IMG/VR virus record: IMGVR_UViG_3300027779_000081
Coordinates: 1 to 35,921 of that record
DNA length: 35,921 nucleotides
Strand: one strand, 5' to 3'
Origin: a virus
How positions within the stretch are numbered: position 1 is the stretch's first letter; every line of letters starts with the position of its first letter. Position numbers and translations under genes: made by a program. This document shows, one piece after another, positions 8,731-16,782 of the stretch. Under the pieces are notes generated by a model that saw only the letters and a list, made by a program, of their open reading frames with translations, had not been told where the DNA came from and did not search any database.

Positions 8731-10233
8731 ATGAGCGTAGGAACAAAAGCCTTAATGGCAGCTAGTGGCGGTGGCGGTGCGGCTGGAGAAGTTTTACACC
8801 CTATCTTAACTGTAAGTGATAATTCTGGTTCAGACAAATATTATCTATCAGCAGTAGATACTGAAGGTAATATTTCATGGTCAAAAGAGATTGGTTACCC
8901 AACAGGAAGTAGTGCTAACCCATATTATTATTTCCCTACTAACGGCAGAGGTGATAATTGTTGGTGGTGTGAAGTAGGAAAAGTCTGGTGGGTTATGGCT
9001 GCAAGTAATGGTTATGTTTGGGGTATTGATGTAGAAACTGGGGATTGTAGTTTTTATTCAATATATACAACACTACCTACATTTACTTCTAATGCTTACG
9101 GACCTAGCTATGGTATTTCCGCTCCTGTTTATTTTAACAGTTCGGGTGGAACAGATACTTTAGGTTGGCTTCAACAACTTAATTATAATGGGAGTACATC
9201 AGGCAATAGATTTCAAGGTTATACTTTTACAAATGATAGAACAACAACACCTACAGTTTTTGGAGATTTTCAATCTGGTACTTTTGGTAATCAAGCTCTT
9301 TATAATGGTGGTCCTATGGTTAATTATGACTACAATTCAACAAGTGCATTTTATAATTGGAAAGAATATGCAACAGGAAAAGTTTATATTGCTTGGCAAG
9401 AAGGAAGTTCAAACTCCAGCTTCCAAGTTAAAATTCAATCAGCCTCTATAGACCAAGACACCCCTGTAAGTGTATCAAATATAAGCAATATTCTTGGACC
9501 AACTTCTAATTACTCAAGAGGAACGGCAGTTAGGATATGTTCAGGTTTATCAATGCAAAAATACTTTGATGAAAATTGGGCTTCTTGGAATGGCGAAACT
9601 TCTGCTGCCGCAGTTAGTGGTGATACAGGAGATTCAATGGGGATTACTTCTAGTAATGAGTCTTCACAAAAACCACCTAACCCAACAATAACTTCACCTT
9701 TTAATTTTCCAGCTATGATTCCTATTAATCAACAAGGAAATTTAACCTTTGATTATGAACAACAAGCTAGTGTTGTTTCAGACGGAGTAAAAGGTATGTG
9801 GGGATTTATTAGAAGTTACGCAACGGGTTATGGTTCAGTCGCATATAATCTTGGTTATGTTGAAACAGGAACTACTTGGAGTAGCGGTCAATCAATGAGT
9901 TATGAGTCAGGTGGAGATGGCACAGATTATTCAGATATTGTCTATAAAGCAACTGCTGGAATTTATATAGGAACACCTAGTTCTAGCTACGAACTTCCAA
10001 GTTTTTCTATGAGAAGAATTAATGATAATGGTTATGTTGGTTTATGGTGTCCAAATTATGCCGTAAGTAATTCAAGATACGAGTTTCGTGTTCTTGACGC
10101 AACCAACGGACAAGTAGGTTCTACAATAGATTTTGATTTTCCAGCAAATATTGCAAACAAACCTATTAAATTCACAACATTAAGAGAAGATGCTGTTTGG
10201 ACTAAATTATATTCTGGTTCAAATGTTAGTTAA
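8731..10233 (+). CDS. Putative receptor-binding/tail protein (500 aa)
   Basis: A 500-residue, aromatic- and Ser/Gly-rich protein, low in Lys and predicted to be beta-rich. It opens MSVGTKALMAASGGGG, like a group of phage tail proteins that share a VGTxALMAASG start. The body has many Trp/Tyr/Gly strands (YYLSAVDTEGNISWSKEIG, WWCEVGKVWWVMAASNGYVWGIDVETG) reminiscent of beta-propeller repeats. Its place between the fibre gene and the tail-assembly chaperone suggests a distal receptor-binding protein. The family is not firmly recognised. Confidence 0.6.
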   Translation: MSVGTKALMAASGGGGAAGEVLHPILTVSDNSGSDKYYLSAVDTEGNISWSKEIGYPTGSSANPYYYFPTNGRGDNCWWCEVGKVWWVMAASNGYVWGIDVETGDCSFYSIYTTLPTFTSNAYGPSYGISAPVYFNSSGGTDTLGWLQQLNYNGSTSGNRFQGYTFTNDRTTTPTVFGDFQSGTFGNQALYNGGPMVNYDYNSTSAFYNWKEYATGKVYIAWQEGSSNSSFQVKIQSASIDQDTPVSVSNISNILGPTSNYSRGTAVRICSGLSMQKYFDENWASWNGETSAAAVSGDTGDSMGITSSNESSQKPPNPTITSPFNFPAMIPINQQGNLTFDYEQQASVVSDGVKGMWGFIRSYATGYGSVAYNLGYVETGTTWSSGQSMSYESGGDGTDYSDIVYKATAGIYIGTPSSSYELPSFSMRRINDNGYVGLWCPNYAVSNSRYEFRVLDATNGQVGSTIDFDFPANIANKPIKFTTLREDAVWTKLYSGSNVS

Positions 10234-10258
10234 TTAATTAAAACAAAGGAGAAAAAAA

Positions 10259-10705
10259 ATGTCGCAAGTAAAAGAAAAGAGCAGAGGGGTTATAGACCAA
10301 TATCCTTATTCTACTCAACAACTAAAACAGGATAACCCAAATACAAGTTTTCCTTCTGAAATAACTGAGGAGGTTTTACAATCTTATAATGTATATCCTG
10401 TTTCTGTAGAATCAAGACCAGAAATATCTGACGATAAAAAGTTAGAACTTGATGAAGCACCAACTTATAAAGATGGTGTTTGGAGCATAGGTTGGACTGT
10501 AAAAAGTAAAACAGAAGAAGAACTACAAGGGGATATTTACTCAAAAAGACGAGAGAGAGATGAAGCATTAAAATTAACAGATAGTTATGCTTTAACTGAT
10601 AGAGAGCTTTCAGAAGAAATGGCTACTTACAGGCAAGACCTCAGAGATTTGCCAGAGCAAGAAGGTTTTCCTTATATTAATACGCCTAATAAACCAAGCG
10701 AATAG
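10259..10705 (+). CDS. Tail fibre assembly chaperone-like protein
   Basis: The C-terminal half (about residues 90-148) has the pattern KRRERDEALKLTDSYALTDRELSEEMATYRQDLRDLPEQEGFPYIN. This matches the layout of the phage tail assembly chaperone family (PF16778-like): R..RD..L..TD....D......YRQ.LRDLP...GFP. Such proteins help fold or attach fibres, which fits the position directly after the fibre genes. Ribosome-binding site AAAGGAG. Confidence 0.75.
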   Translation: MSQVKEKSRGVIDQYPYSTQQLKQDNPNTSFPSEITEEVLQSYNVYPVSVESRPEISDDKKLELDEAPTYKDGVWSIGWTVKSKTEEELQGDIYSKRRERDEALKLTDSYALTDRELSEEMATYRQDLRDLPEQEGFPYINTPNKPSE

Positions 10706-10713
10706 GAGTAGAA

Positions 10714-10878
10714 ATGTTAGTATTATTAGTTATTATAACAAGTTTTGTTACACTATCATCTTTAGCTTGTTCTTTTGTACCTTTTAAGTATGTTCCAGAA
10801 AACTACAGAAAGGCTCTTAAATATTGTGCATTAAACTTTAATAATGTGCATTATAATTGCAAGCATAAGAAAGGATAA
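10714..10878 (+). CDS. Small membrane-anchored or secreted peptide (54 aa)
   Basis: MLVLLVIITSFVTLSSLACS is a hydrophobic N-terminal segment that could be a signal or membrane anchor; the Cys at 19 is close to but not a canonical lipobox. A short Cys/Lys-containing tail follows. A ribosome-binding site TAGGAG lies 5 bases upstream and the holin candidate starts 5 bases after the stop. A lysis accessory role is possible from location; the function is unknown. Confidence 0.6.
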   Translation: MLVLLVIITSFVTLSSLACSFVPFKYVPENYRKALKYCALNFNNVHYNCKHKKG

Positions 10879-10883
10879 TTTTT

Positions 10884-11087
10884 ATGGCTGGTTTATCTGA
10901 ACTAGAACAAGGAAAATTACTCGTAGCAGTCGAGTCTTTAGAAAAACAAGTTAATAGATTAAACGGAAGAATTGATTCTCTTGAAGGACAATTTAAGTCT
11001 GGTAGAGGAATAATTATAGGAATGTTTTTAACTGCTAGTGGAATATCCGCTGGTGTTGGTGCTGGTCTTGGAAAATGGTTTGGGTAA
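10884..11087 (+). CDS. Putative holin with coiled coil and one membrane segment
   Basis: The 67-residue protein has an N-terminal heptad region (ALEKQVNRLNGRIDSLEGQF-like, about 14-37) followed by a short basic patch and a Gly/Ala-rich membrane segment (about 43-63). This layout resembles XhlA-like holin or hemolysin-associated small proteins. It sits in the lysis cluster, a few hundred bases before a second holin candidate. No experimental basis; the call rests on topology. Confidence 0.5.
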   Translation: MAGLSELEQGKLLVAVESLEKQVNRLNGRIDSLEGQFKSGRGIIIGMFLTASGISAGVGAGLGKWFG

Positions 11088-11517
11088 CAACAATAAGCAG
11101 TTAGGAAGAGTCGGTGAATTAATGGTCTGTTTTGAGTTAGAAAAATTAGGTTATCATACTTCTTTAGTTGAAGCAGAAGGGTATGACATTATAGTTAATA
11201 TCTTAAATAAACCTATAAGACTTCAAGTTAAATCTTCTGGAACTATAGATAAAACTTCTGCAAAAGGAAAAAAACCTCGTTATAATTTTTCTACTTGCGT
11301 AGGAAAAGCAAAACGAAAATTAACAAAAGAAGATACAGATATTGTGGCTTTAGCTTCGACTGATAAAAAAGCAATACTGTTTAGACCAGTTGAAGAAATA
11401 ACAGGCTCTACAACTAAAGTAGCGGAATCTAATTTTAAAGATAACGCAATAACAAGATTATCTTTTGAAAGATGTCTAGGTTATATGGCGTTACCAAGTA
11501 AGGAAGATAGATTATGA
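11038..11517 (+). CDS. PD-(D/E)XK-type endonuclease
   Basis: A probable small nuclease: the conserved part begins LGRVGELMVCFELEKLGYHTSL, continues AEGYDIIVNI and PIRLQVKSSG, and then RYNFS. The Glu of GRVGE, the Asp of YDI and the Gln-x-Lys of LQVK fit the catalytic E...D...(E/Q)xK layout, as in PF11645-like endonucleases or Holliday-junction resolvase relatives. The first ATG (11038) lies inside the preceding gene. An in-frame TTG at 11080, preceded by GGAAAA, may be the true start; the ATG at 11122 would remove part of the core. It ends 4 bases into the next gene. Confidence 0.65.
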   Translation: MEYPLVLVLVLENGLGNNNKQLGRVGELMVCFELEKLGYHTSLVEAEGYDIIVNILNKPIRLQVKSSGTIDKTSAKGKKPRYNFSTCVGKAKRKLTKEDTDIVALASTDKKAILFRPVEEITGSTTKVAESNFKDNAITRLSFERCLGYMALPSKEDRL

Positions 11518-11885
11518 GTTTGTTAGCAACTTCTCTTGTAGGAAATGTGTCTAAAATATTAGACAAGTTTGTTTCGGATAAAGATTTAAAGTCAAAACTT
11601 GAGTCTGATTTAATATCCTCTATTACTGAAATAGATAAAGCCCAAGCACAAATTAACCTACAAGATGCTAAAAGTTCAAGTTTATTTCAATCAATGTGGA
11701 GACCAACTCTTTGTTGGGTTTTAGTATTATCTTTTAGTTTACAGTATTTTTTCTCACCGATTCTTGCTATATTTGATATTGATATACCGCAAGCTGATAT
11801 GTCTGTTATGATGCCTGTATTGTTCGGAGTTTTAGGATTAGGAACTCTTAGAACATACGAGCTTAAAGCTGGAGTTAAAAGATAA
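11514..11885 (+). CDS. Holin (GTA_holin_3TM-like)
   Basis: A 123-residue protein: an N-terminal amphipathic/charged helix region (1-58), then LFQSMWRPTLCWVLVLSFSLQYFF and a second hydrophobic segment MMPVLFGVLGLGTL. The S-x-WRP motif entering a membrane helix is typical of the three-transmembrane holin family first described in gene transfer agents. It would make the inner-membrane lesion at lysis. Overlaps its neighbours by 4 and 1 bases. No endolysin gene was recognised nearby. Confidence 0.75.
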   Translation: MSLLATSLVGNVSKILDKFVSDKDLKSKLESDLISSITEIDKAQAQINLQDAKSSSLFQSMWRPTLCWVLVLSFSLQYFFSPILAIFDIDIPQADMSVMMPVLFGVLGLGTLRTYELKAGVKR

Positions 11886-13372
11886 TGCCTTATGTACCGA
11901 TAAATTTACCAAGTGGTGTTTATAAAAACGGAACAGAAATGCAAGCTAAAGGGCGTTGGCTTGATTGTAATTTAGTTCGTTGGAATGAAGGTGCTATGCA
12001 ACCCATAAGAGGATGGACACAGAGAGGTACTGCCACGACAATAGGCAAGGCTAGAGCTATCAGAACTTGGACTGACAACTCAAATAACAGACGTACAGCA
12101 GTAGGAACATCCTCAAGATTATATATTTATAACGAAATTGGAACACAATACGACATTACCCCAACTAACTTTACTGCTGGGTTTGATGATGCTTCTGCTG
12201 CGACAGGTTTTGGTAATTATATTTATGGAACAGCTAATTATGGAACACAAAGACCTGATAATGGTGTTTTAACTCCAGCTACAACATGGTCTTTAGATAA
12301 TTGGGGTTCTTATTTAGTAGGCTGTTCAAATAGAGATGGCAGAGCTTATGAGTGGACTGGTACAGTAGGAACAGTAGCAGCTCCAATAGCAAATTGTCCT
12401 ACGTCTAATCAAGGAATTGTAGTTACAGAAGAACGCTCTCTAATGCTTATTGGTGCTGGTGGTGATGGAAAAAAAGTACAATGGTCTGACTTAGAAGATA
12501 ATACAGACTGGACACCTTCTGCTACTAATCAAACTGGTTCTTTTAATATTACTGGTGCTGGTGAGTTGTTAAATGGTATAAGGGTAAGAGGACAGATTCT
12601 TATACTATCTACTGTTGATGCTTATACAGCAACTTATGTTGGACTTCCTTTTGTTTATTCTTTTGATAGGGTTGGTTCAAATTGTGGAGCTACATCAACT
12701 AATGCAGCTGTTGCTACCGAGACATTTTGTGCTTGGTTTGGTAGAGGTGGATTTTTTATATATGATGGAGTTGTTAAACCTTTAAAATCAGATGTAAGTG
12801 ATTATGTATTTAGCGATTTAAATAACTCTCAAAGGTCAAAAGTTTATGGTTTTAATAATTCAGCAAATTCTGAGATATGGTGGTTTTATCCTTCTGCGAA
12901 TAGTAATGAGGTGGATAAGTATATTGCTTGGAATTACAAGGAAAATCATTGGATTGTTGGGGAATTAGCGAGAACTTGTGCTTCTGATAAAGGTACTTTT
13001 GATAACCCATTAATGGTTGGTGCTGACAATAAATTATATGAACATGAGACAGGTTATACTTACTCTGGAGAATCAACTGGTGTGTTTGCCGAATCAGCTC
13101 CGTACCAAATAGACCAACCAGAGGGTAGGTTAATGAATGTGTTGAGTGTTATTCCTGACGAAAAAACATTAGGAGATGTTACCGCTACTTTTAAAGTTAG
13201 AAACTATCCTACTGGTCCTGAGACAAGTTACGGAGCTTTTACTCTAGCTAACCCAACAGATGTTCGCTTTAAGGCAAGAGAAGTAAAATTTAGAATTGAT
13301 ACTGCTCGTAATACAGACTGGAGAGTTGGTATAATGCAAATGTTCGTAAAAGCTGGTGGAGAGAGAGGATAA
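11885..13372 (+). CDS. Tail nozzle / hub protein (P22 gp10-like)
   Basis: A 495-residue beta-rich protein opening PYVPINLPSGVYKNGTEMQAKGRWLDCNLVRWNEGAMQPIRGW, a start typical of nozzle proteins that extend the short tail below the adaptor ring. The interior has propeller-like repeats with IVVTEERSLMLIGAGG, VQWSDLEDNTDWTPS, GAGELLNGIRVRGQILILSTVDAY, and a C-terminal beta region. Overlaps of one base with both neighbouring genes suggest coupled translation. Confidence is good on class, lower on the exact homologue. Confidence 0.8.
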   Translation: MPYVPINLPSGVYKNGTEMQAKGRWLDCNLVRWNEGAMQPIRGWTQRGTATTIGKARAIRTWTDNSNNRRTAVGTSSRLYIYNEIGTQYDITPTNFTAGFDDASAATGFGNYIYGTANYGTQRPDNGVLTPATTWSLDNWGSYLVGCSNRDGRAYEWTGTVGTVAAPIANCPTSNQGIVVTEERSLMLIGAGGDGKKVQWSDLEDNTDWTPSATNQTGSFNITGAGELLNGIRVRGQILILSTVDAYTATYVGLPFVYSFDRVGSNCGATSTNAAVATETFCAWFGRGGFFIYDGVVKPLKSDVSDYVFSDLNNSQRSKVYGFNNSANSEIWWFYPSANSNEVDKYIAWNYKENHWIVGELARTCASDKGTFDNPLMVGADNKLYEHETGYTYSGESTGVFAESAPYQIDQPEGRLMNVLSVIPDEKTLGDVTATFKVRNYPTGPETSYGAFTLANPTDVRFKAREVKFRIDTARNTDWRVGIMQMFVKAGGERG

Positions 13373-13578
13373 TGAAATTACCTACCGCATCACAAGAATA
13401 TAGCTCAAACCTTCAACAACAGGCTAATTTTATTATAGAACAAGAAGATAGACGAAACTTTAAGAAAGATACGGATGTAAATATTAATGACGGAAGATTA
13501 ATACTTAAAGCACCTAACGGAACTCGTTATAAGGTAACTGTAGATAACTCTGGCAACCTAGGAACAACAGCAATATGA
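13372..13578 (+). CDS. Small conserved structural-region protein (68 aa)
   Basis: A 68-residue protein: helical N-terminal half (EYSSNLQQQANFIIEQEDRRNF) followed by a small beta unit (GRLILKAPNGTRYKVTVDNSGNLGTTAI). The beta unit resembles short phage virion-associated modules that carry a LxLxSPNGxxWxVxVDNxGxL pattern. Overlaps the next gene by 4 bases. Function unknown; probably a virion or tail accessory. Confidence 0.65.
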   Translation: MKLPTASQEYSSNLQQQANFIIEQEDRRNFKKDTDVNINDGRLILKAPNGTRYKVTVDNSGNLGTTAI

Positions 13579-13937
13579 CAATAGAAACTTTTGATAAATA
13601 TAGACAGGCAGTTCAAAAAGCATTAGACTATGGAAAGAATAGTCATACTGTTGATGATGTAAGAGAAAGTATAGCCAAAGGTGATATGTTTTTTCATAAC
13701 TTTGGAAACTCCTTTATCGTAACAGAAGTTCATGTTTTCCCACAATACTATAATTTACATGGTTTTTTAGCTGGTGGTAAAACAGAAGAAATAAAACAAA
13801 TAATGCCAATACTAGAACGCAAGGCAAAATCAGTTGGTTGTAAATATACAACTTTAACTGGTCGTAAAGGATGGCAAAGAGAATTTAAGGATGTTGGTTA
13901 CACACCAACTTTCTTTACTTTAGATAAGGAGTTATAG
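13575..13937 (+). CDS. GNAT-like phage acyltransferase-fold protein
   Basis: A 120-residue protein with the order seen in a group of phage GNAT-fold proteins: a helix KALDYGKNSHTVDDVRESI, a strand pair FIVTEVHVFPQYYNLHGFLAGG, a helix EEIKQIMPILERKAKSVGC, then YTTLTGRKGWQREFKDVGYTPTFFTLDKEL. The GRKGW motif is the recognisable core. Such genes are frequently found among podovirus tail genes, but the substrate is unknown. Catalysis is not established from sequence. Confidence 0.65.
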   Translation: MTIETFDKYRQAVQKALDYGKNSHTVDDVRESIAKGDMFFHNFGNSFIVTEVHVFPQYYNLHGFLAGGKTEEIKQIMPILERKAKSVGCKYTTLTGRKGWQREFKDVGYTPTFFTLDKEL

Positions 13938-13939
13938 AA

Positions 13940-15448
13940 ATGGGAAAATCAAAATCAAGTGGAAGTTCAGAGTTAGACCCAGCAATCCGAGCTATGATGC
14001 AAGAAACCTTTGATGTCGGTAAAGGTACTATCATGGAAGAATATGATACTGGTCAAGTAAGTCAATATGGACAGCCTATTATGGGTCAAAGACTCAAAGA
14101 GTATCAAGAATATGGAGACCCTAGATTTGCTGCACCAGACTCCGCTACTGGTAGAGGGGAAGCTCTAGCTATTAATTACTTAACAAAAGACGGAAAACTA
14201 GAAGGGCAAAGACTCAATAATATTTATGACGATATGTATGCTAGTTCTAGTTATTCTCCGCTAGATGTTTCTGCTAGAGATGTGGCTTCAAGAGATGTAA
14301 CTGCTGGATTAATTGACCCAGCTGCAAATATTAACGCTTATGATTTTTCTTCCAGAGATGTTGGTGGTGAAAGAGTAGCTGACCCTAACGATATATCAGC
14401 AAGAGAAATACTAGAAAGAAGTATAGACTTTGAAAGAGTTAATGCTGAAACATATAATCCAAATACACTTGCTGGAACAGATTTATCCCCTTATACAAAT
14501 CAGTACAACCAACAAGTTAAAGATGTAACTTTAAACGACATAGTGACTCAAAGAGATAGGCAACTATCAGACCTTCAATCAAGAGCAGCTCAAGCTGGTG
14601 CTTTTGGTGGAACAAGACAAGCTGTTGAGGCTGGTTTAATAAACAATAATGCTATGGGTCAATATGCTAAACAAGCAGCATTACTTAATAAAGAAGGTTT
14701 TGATACAGCTAATCAATTAGCTATGCAAGACATAGGTTTATTAAATCAAGGAGGTTTAACAAACATACAAAATAGAATGACCGCTGGACAACTAAATCAA
14801 TCAGCTGATTTAACTGCTGGTCAAGCTAACTTAAATGCAGCAATGGAAACTCAAAGATTAAACCAAGCTAGAGATTTATCATTAGGACAATTTAATACAC
14901 AAATAATGCAAGACGCAGCTATGGCTAACCAATCAAATGAAAGAGCTATACAACTTGATAACGCAGCTAGAAATTTACAGATGCAAGGAATGTCGGCAGA
15001 TGATGCTTACAGAGTAGCTCAATCTAATGTTGATAATACATTTAGACAACAATCAACTAATATTGCTAATACACTTCAAGCAGACCTAGCTAATCAAGGC
15101 TCAAGTCTGCAAGCAGACCTAGCTAATCAAGGAGCAGACTTAACATCTAGTCAAGCCAACGCACAGTTTGGTCTTGATGCTAATGCTCAAAATCAACAGG
15201 GCTTATTAAATTCTGCTAATTTAGCTGGTGGTGTTACAGATGCAAATATGGCTCGTTTTGGTGCTTTAACTGATGTAGGTGATAGAAGAACAGCTAGAAC
15301 CCAACAAGAATTAGATTTTGATTATCAGCAGTTCTTAGAGGGTGAAGAATATCAAATGCAGTTAGCTCAATTCTTAGGTGGTTTATTAAGTGGATTCCCA
15401 ACACCGCTCAAATCACAAAACAAATCAAGCACACTTTCATTTGGTTAA
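13940..15448 (+). CDS. Internal virion / ejection-type protein (Gln/Ala/Asn-rich)
   Basis: A 502-residue protein dominated by long helical Gln/Ala/Asn/Asp-rich stretches. The segment DRQLSDLQSRAAQAGAFGGTRQAVEAGLIN (about 207-236) is a motif I know from uncharacterised virion proteins of many environmental podoviruses. An 11-residue unit LQADLANQG(S/A)(S/D) is duplicated near 375-400. The N-terminal third contains repeated ARDV/SRDV elements. Its position after the nozzle and before two larger proteins is that of DNA-ejection proteins carried in the head. Confidence 0.65.
   Translation: MGKSKSSGSSELDPAIRAMMQETFDVGKGTIMEEYDTGQVSQYGQPIMGQRLKEYQEYGDPRFAAPDSATGRGEALAINYLTKDGKLEGQRLNNIYDDMYASSSYSPLDVSARDVASRDVTAGLIDPAANINAYDFSSRDVGGERVADPNDISAREILERSIDFERVNAETYNPNTLAGTDLSPYTNQYNQQVKDVTLNDIVTQRDRQLSDLQSRAAQAGAFGGTRQAVEAGLINNNAMGQYAKQAALLNKEGFDTANQLAMQDIGLLNQGGLTNIQNRMTAGQLNQSADLTAGQANLNAAMETQRLNQARDLSLGQFNTQIMQDAAMANQSNERAIQLDNAARNLQMQGMSADDAYRVAQSNVDNTFRQQSTNIANTLQADLANQGSSLQADLANQGADLTSSQANAQFGLDANAQNQQGLLNSANLAGGVTDANMARFGALTDVGDRRTARTQQELDFDYQQFLEGEEYQMQLAQFLGGLLSGFPTPLKSQNKSSTLSFG
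15077..15132 (+). repeat. Tandem 33-bp unit in the ejection-type gene
   Basis: An identical 23-base stretch at 15077-15099 and 15110-15132 has a period of 33 bases, encoding two copies of LQADLANQG. It is in frame, consistent with recent slippage or unequal recombination lengthening a helical region. Confidence 0.9.
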
Positions 15449-15460
15449 GGAGATTAAATA

Positions 15461-16780
15461 ATGGCTATAGGTATGGATGATAGATTTAGAAGATTAACAA
15501 AAGACCTTGAGATGTTAAGGTTTGCTGACCAGCCAAATGGAAATGAGGTTGGAGTTCCAGTTACAAAGAAAGGTGTGCCAGCTTATACTCCAAATATTAA
15601 CACAGATGTTGCTCCTAGTATTTTAAGAACTTTTGGTCGTAATGCTCCTGAGAACAAGGTAGGTAAAATTTTCGATAGGTATGGCGGAAAAATTGTTGAC
15701 AATATTCTAGGAGATTCAACAGACCTAAGAATAAAAGAATTACAACTACAAAATGAATTTATAAATAGTCAAAACGCTCCTGAGACTTCTGTTTTAATTG
15801 ATAAACAAGGTAATTTTTTAGGAAGTACAAGAGATATACGAACTATACTCAATGCACAAAATGACGAAGAAGTTGATGTACTTTCAGTAGCAGATTATAA
15901 AACACGACAAGCAAATGAAAATACTTTAAATATATTAGGTAGAGATGATATTGACCCCAGAGGTATTCAAGGTAAAGTTCAATCACTATTAGGTAGAAAT
16001 TCTTTAAACAGAAATAATAAGATATTAAGTGAAAGATACCAGATAAACGATTTAGGTTATTTTATGCCTAAAATAGTTGAAAATGAACAAGGTGTAGAAG
16101 AAAAACAAACACCATCCTCTGGTTTTGATTTAGGTTTTGACTCAGACATAAGTTTAAAATACCTCTTTCAAGGCGATAATAAAATTTTTAACTCTAGTTT
16201 AAGAGATTATACTCAAGGTGGTAGAGCGAATTCAAATAAAGGAGAGCCTAATAAAAGGCGAATAGGTTTTCCTTCTGCTATTTCTCAATTTAGCCAAGAA
16301 AATTTTCTTGGCAAATTTATTCCAGATGCTTTAACTAATGATACCTATTCAAAATACAGAACATTTTTGCAAACTGGTTATAACGAATTAAAGGGTGCTT
16401 TAGCTAAAGATGTTGGAGAAAGGTCTCAAGTTGCTGGTCTTGATTTAGTTAAAGAAACTTTACCAGATTTAACAAACTCTATAGACTTTGGTGTTTCTAA
16501 TGCAAAAATATTGTTACCAGCTTTATATAACGATTTTGAGAGTTTACATAAACAAATGGTAACAGCTAATAAACTTGGTAAAGCAAAACCTGAAAACTGG
16601 TCTGCTGCACAAACAGAAATATACGAAGCTCTACCAAAAGCTATAACATTAACTAAACTTATTTTGTCTCTAGCTAGAAAAGAAGGAATTGCTGTTGAAG
16701 AAGGTTTTGAGGTTGCACCCAATAAAAACCAAGAGGTAATATTAAGAGAGTTATTAGACAAAAGATTCGGTAATAGGTAA
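15461..16780 (+). CDS. Putative internal virion protein (439 aa)
   Basis: A 439-residue protein, charged and mostly helical, with no recognised domain or membrane segment. It lies between two other large proteins of the presumed ejection-protein set, with a ribosome-binding site AAGGAGATT and a 2-base gap to the next gene. The position suggests a head-internal or tail-tip virion protein. I see no lysozyme or transglycosylase motif. Confidence 0.5.
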   Translation: MAIGMDDRFRRLTKDLEMLRFADQPNGNEVGVPVTKKGVPAYTPNINTDVAPSILRTFGRNAPENKVGKIFDRYGGKIVDNILGDSTDLRIKELQLQNEFINSQNAPETSVLIDKQGNFLGSTRDIRTILNAQNDEEVDVLSVADYKTRQANENTLNILGRDDIDPRGIQGKVQSLLGRNSLNRNNKILSERYQINDLGYFMPKIVENEQGVEEKQTPSSGFDLGFDSDISLKYLFQGDNKIFNSSLRDYTQGGRANSNKGEPNKRRIGFPSAISQFSQENFLGKFIPDALTNDTYSKYRTFLQTGYNELKGALAKDVGERSQVAGLDLVKETLPDLTNSIDFGVSNAKILLPALYNDFESLHKQMVTANKLGKAKPENWSAAQTEIYEALPKAITLTKLILSLARKEGIAVEEGFEVAPNKNQEVILRELLDKRFGNR

Positions 16781-16782
16781 AA

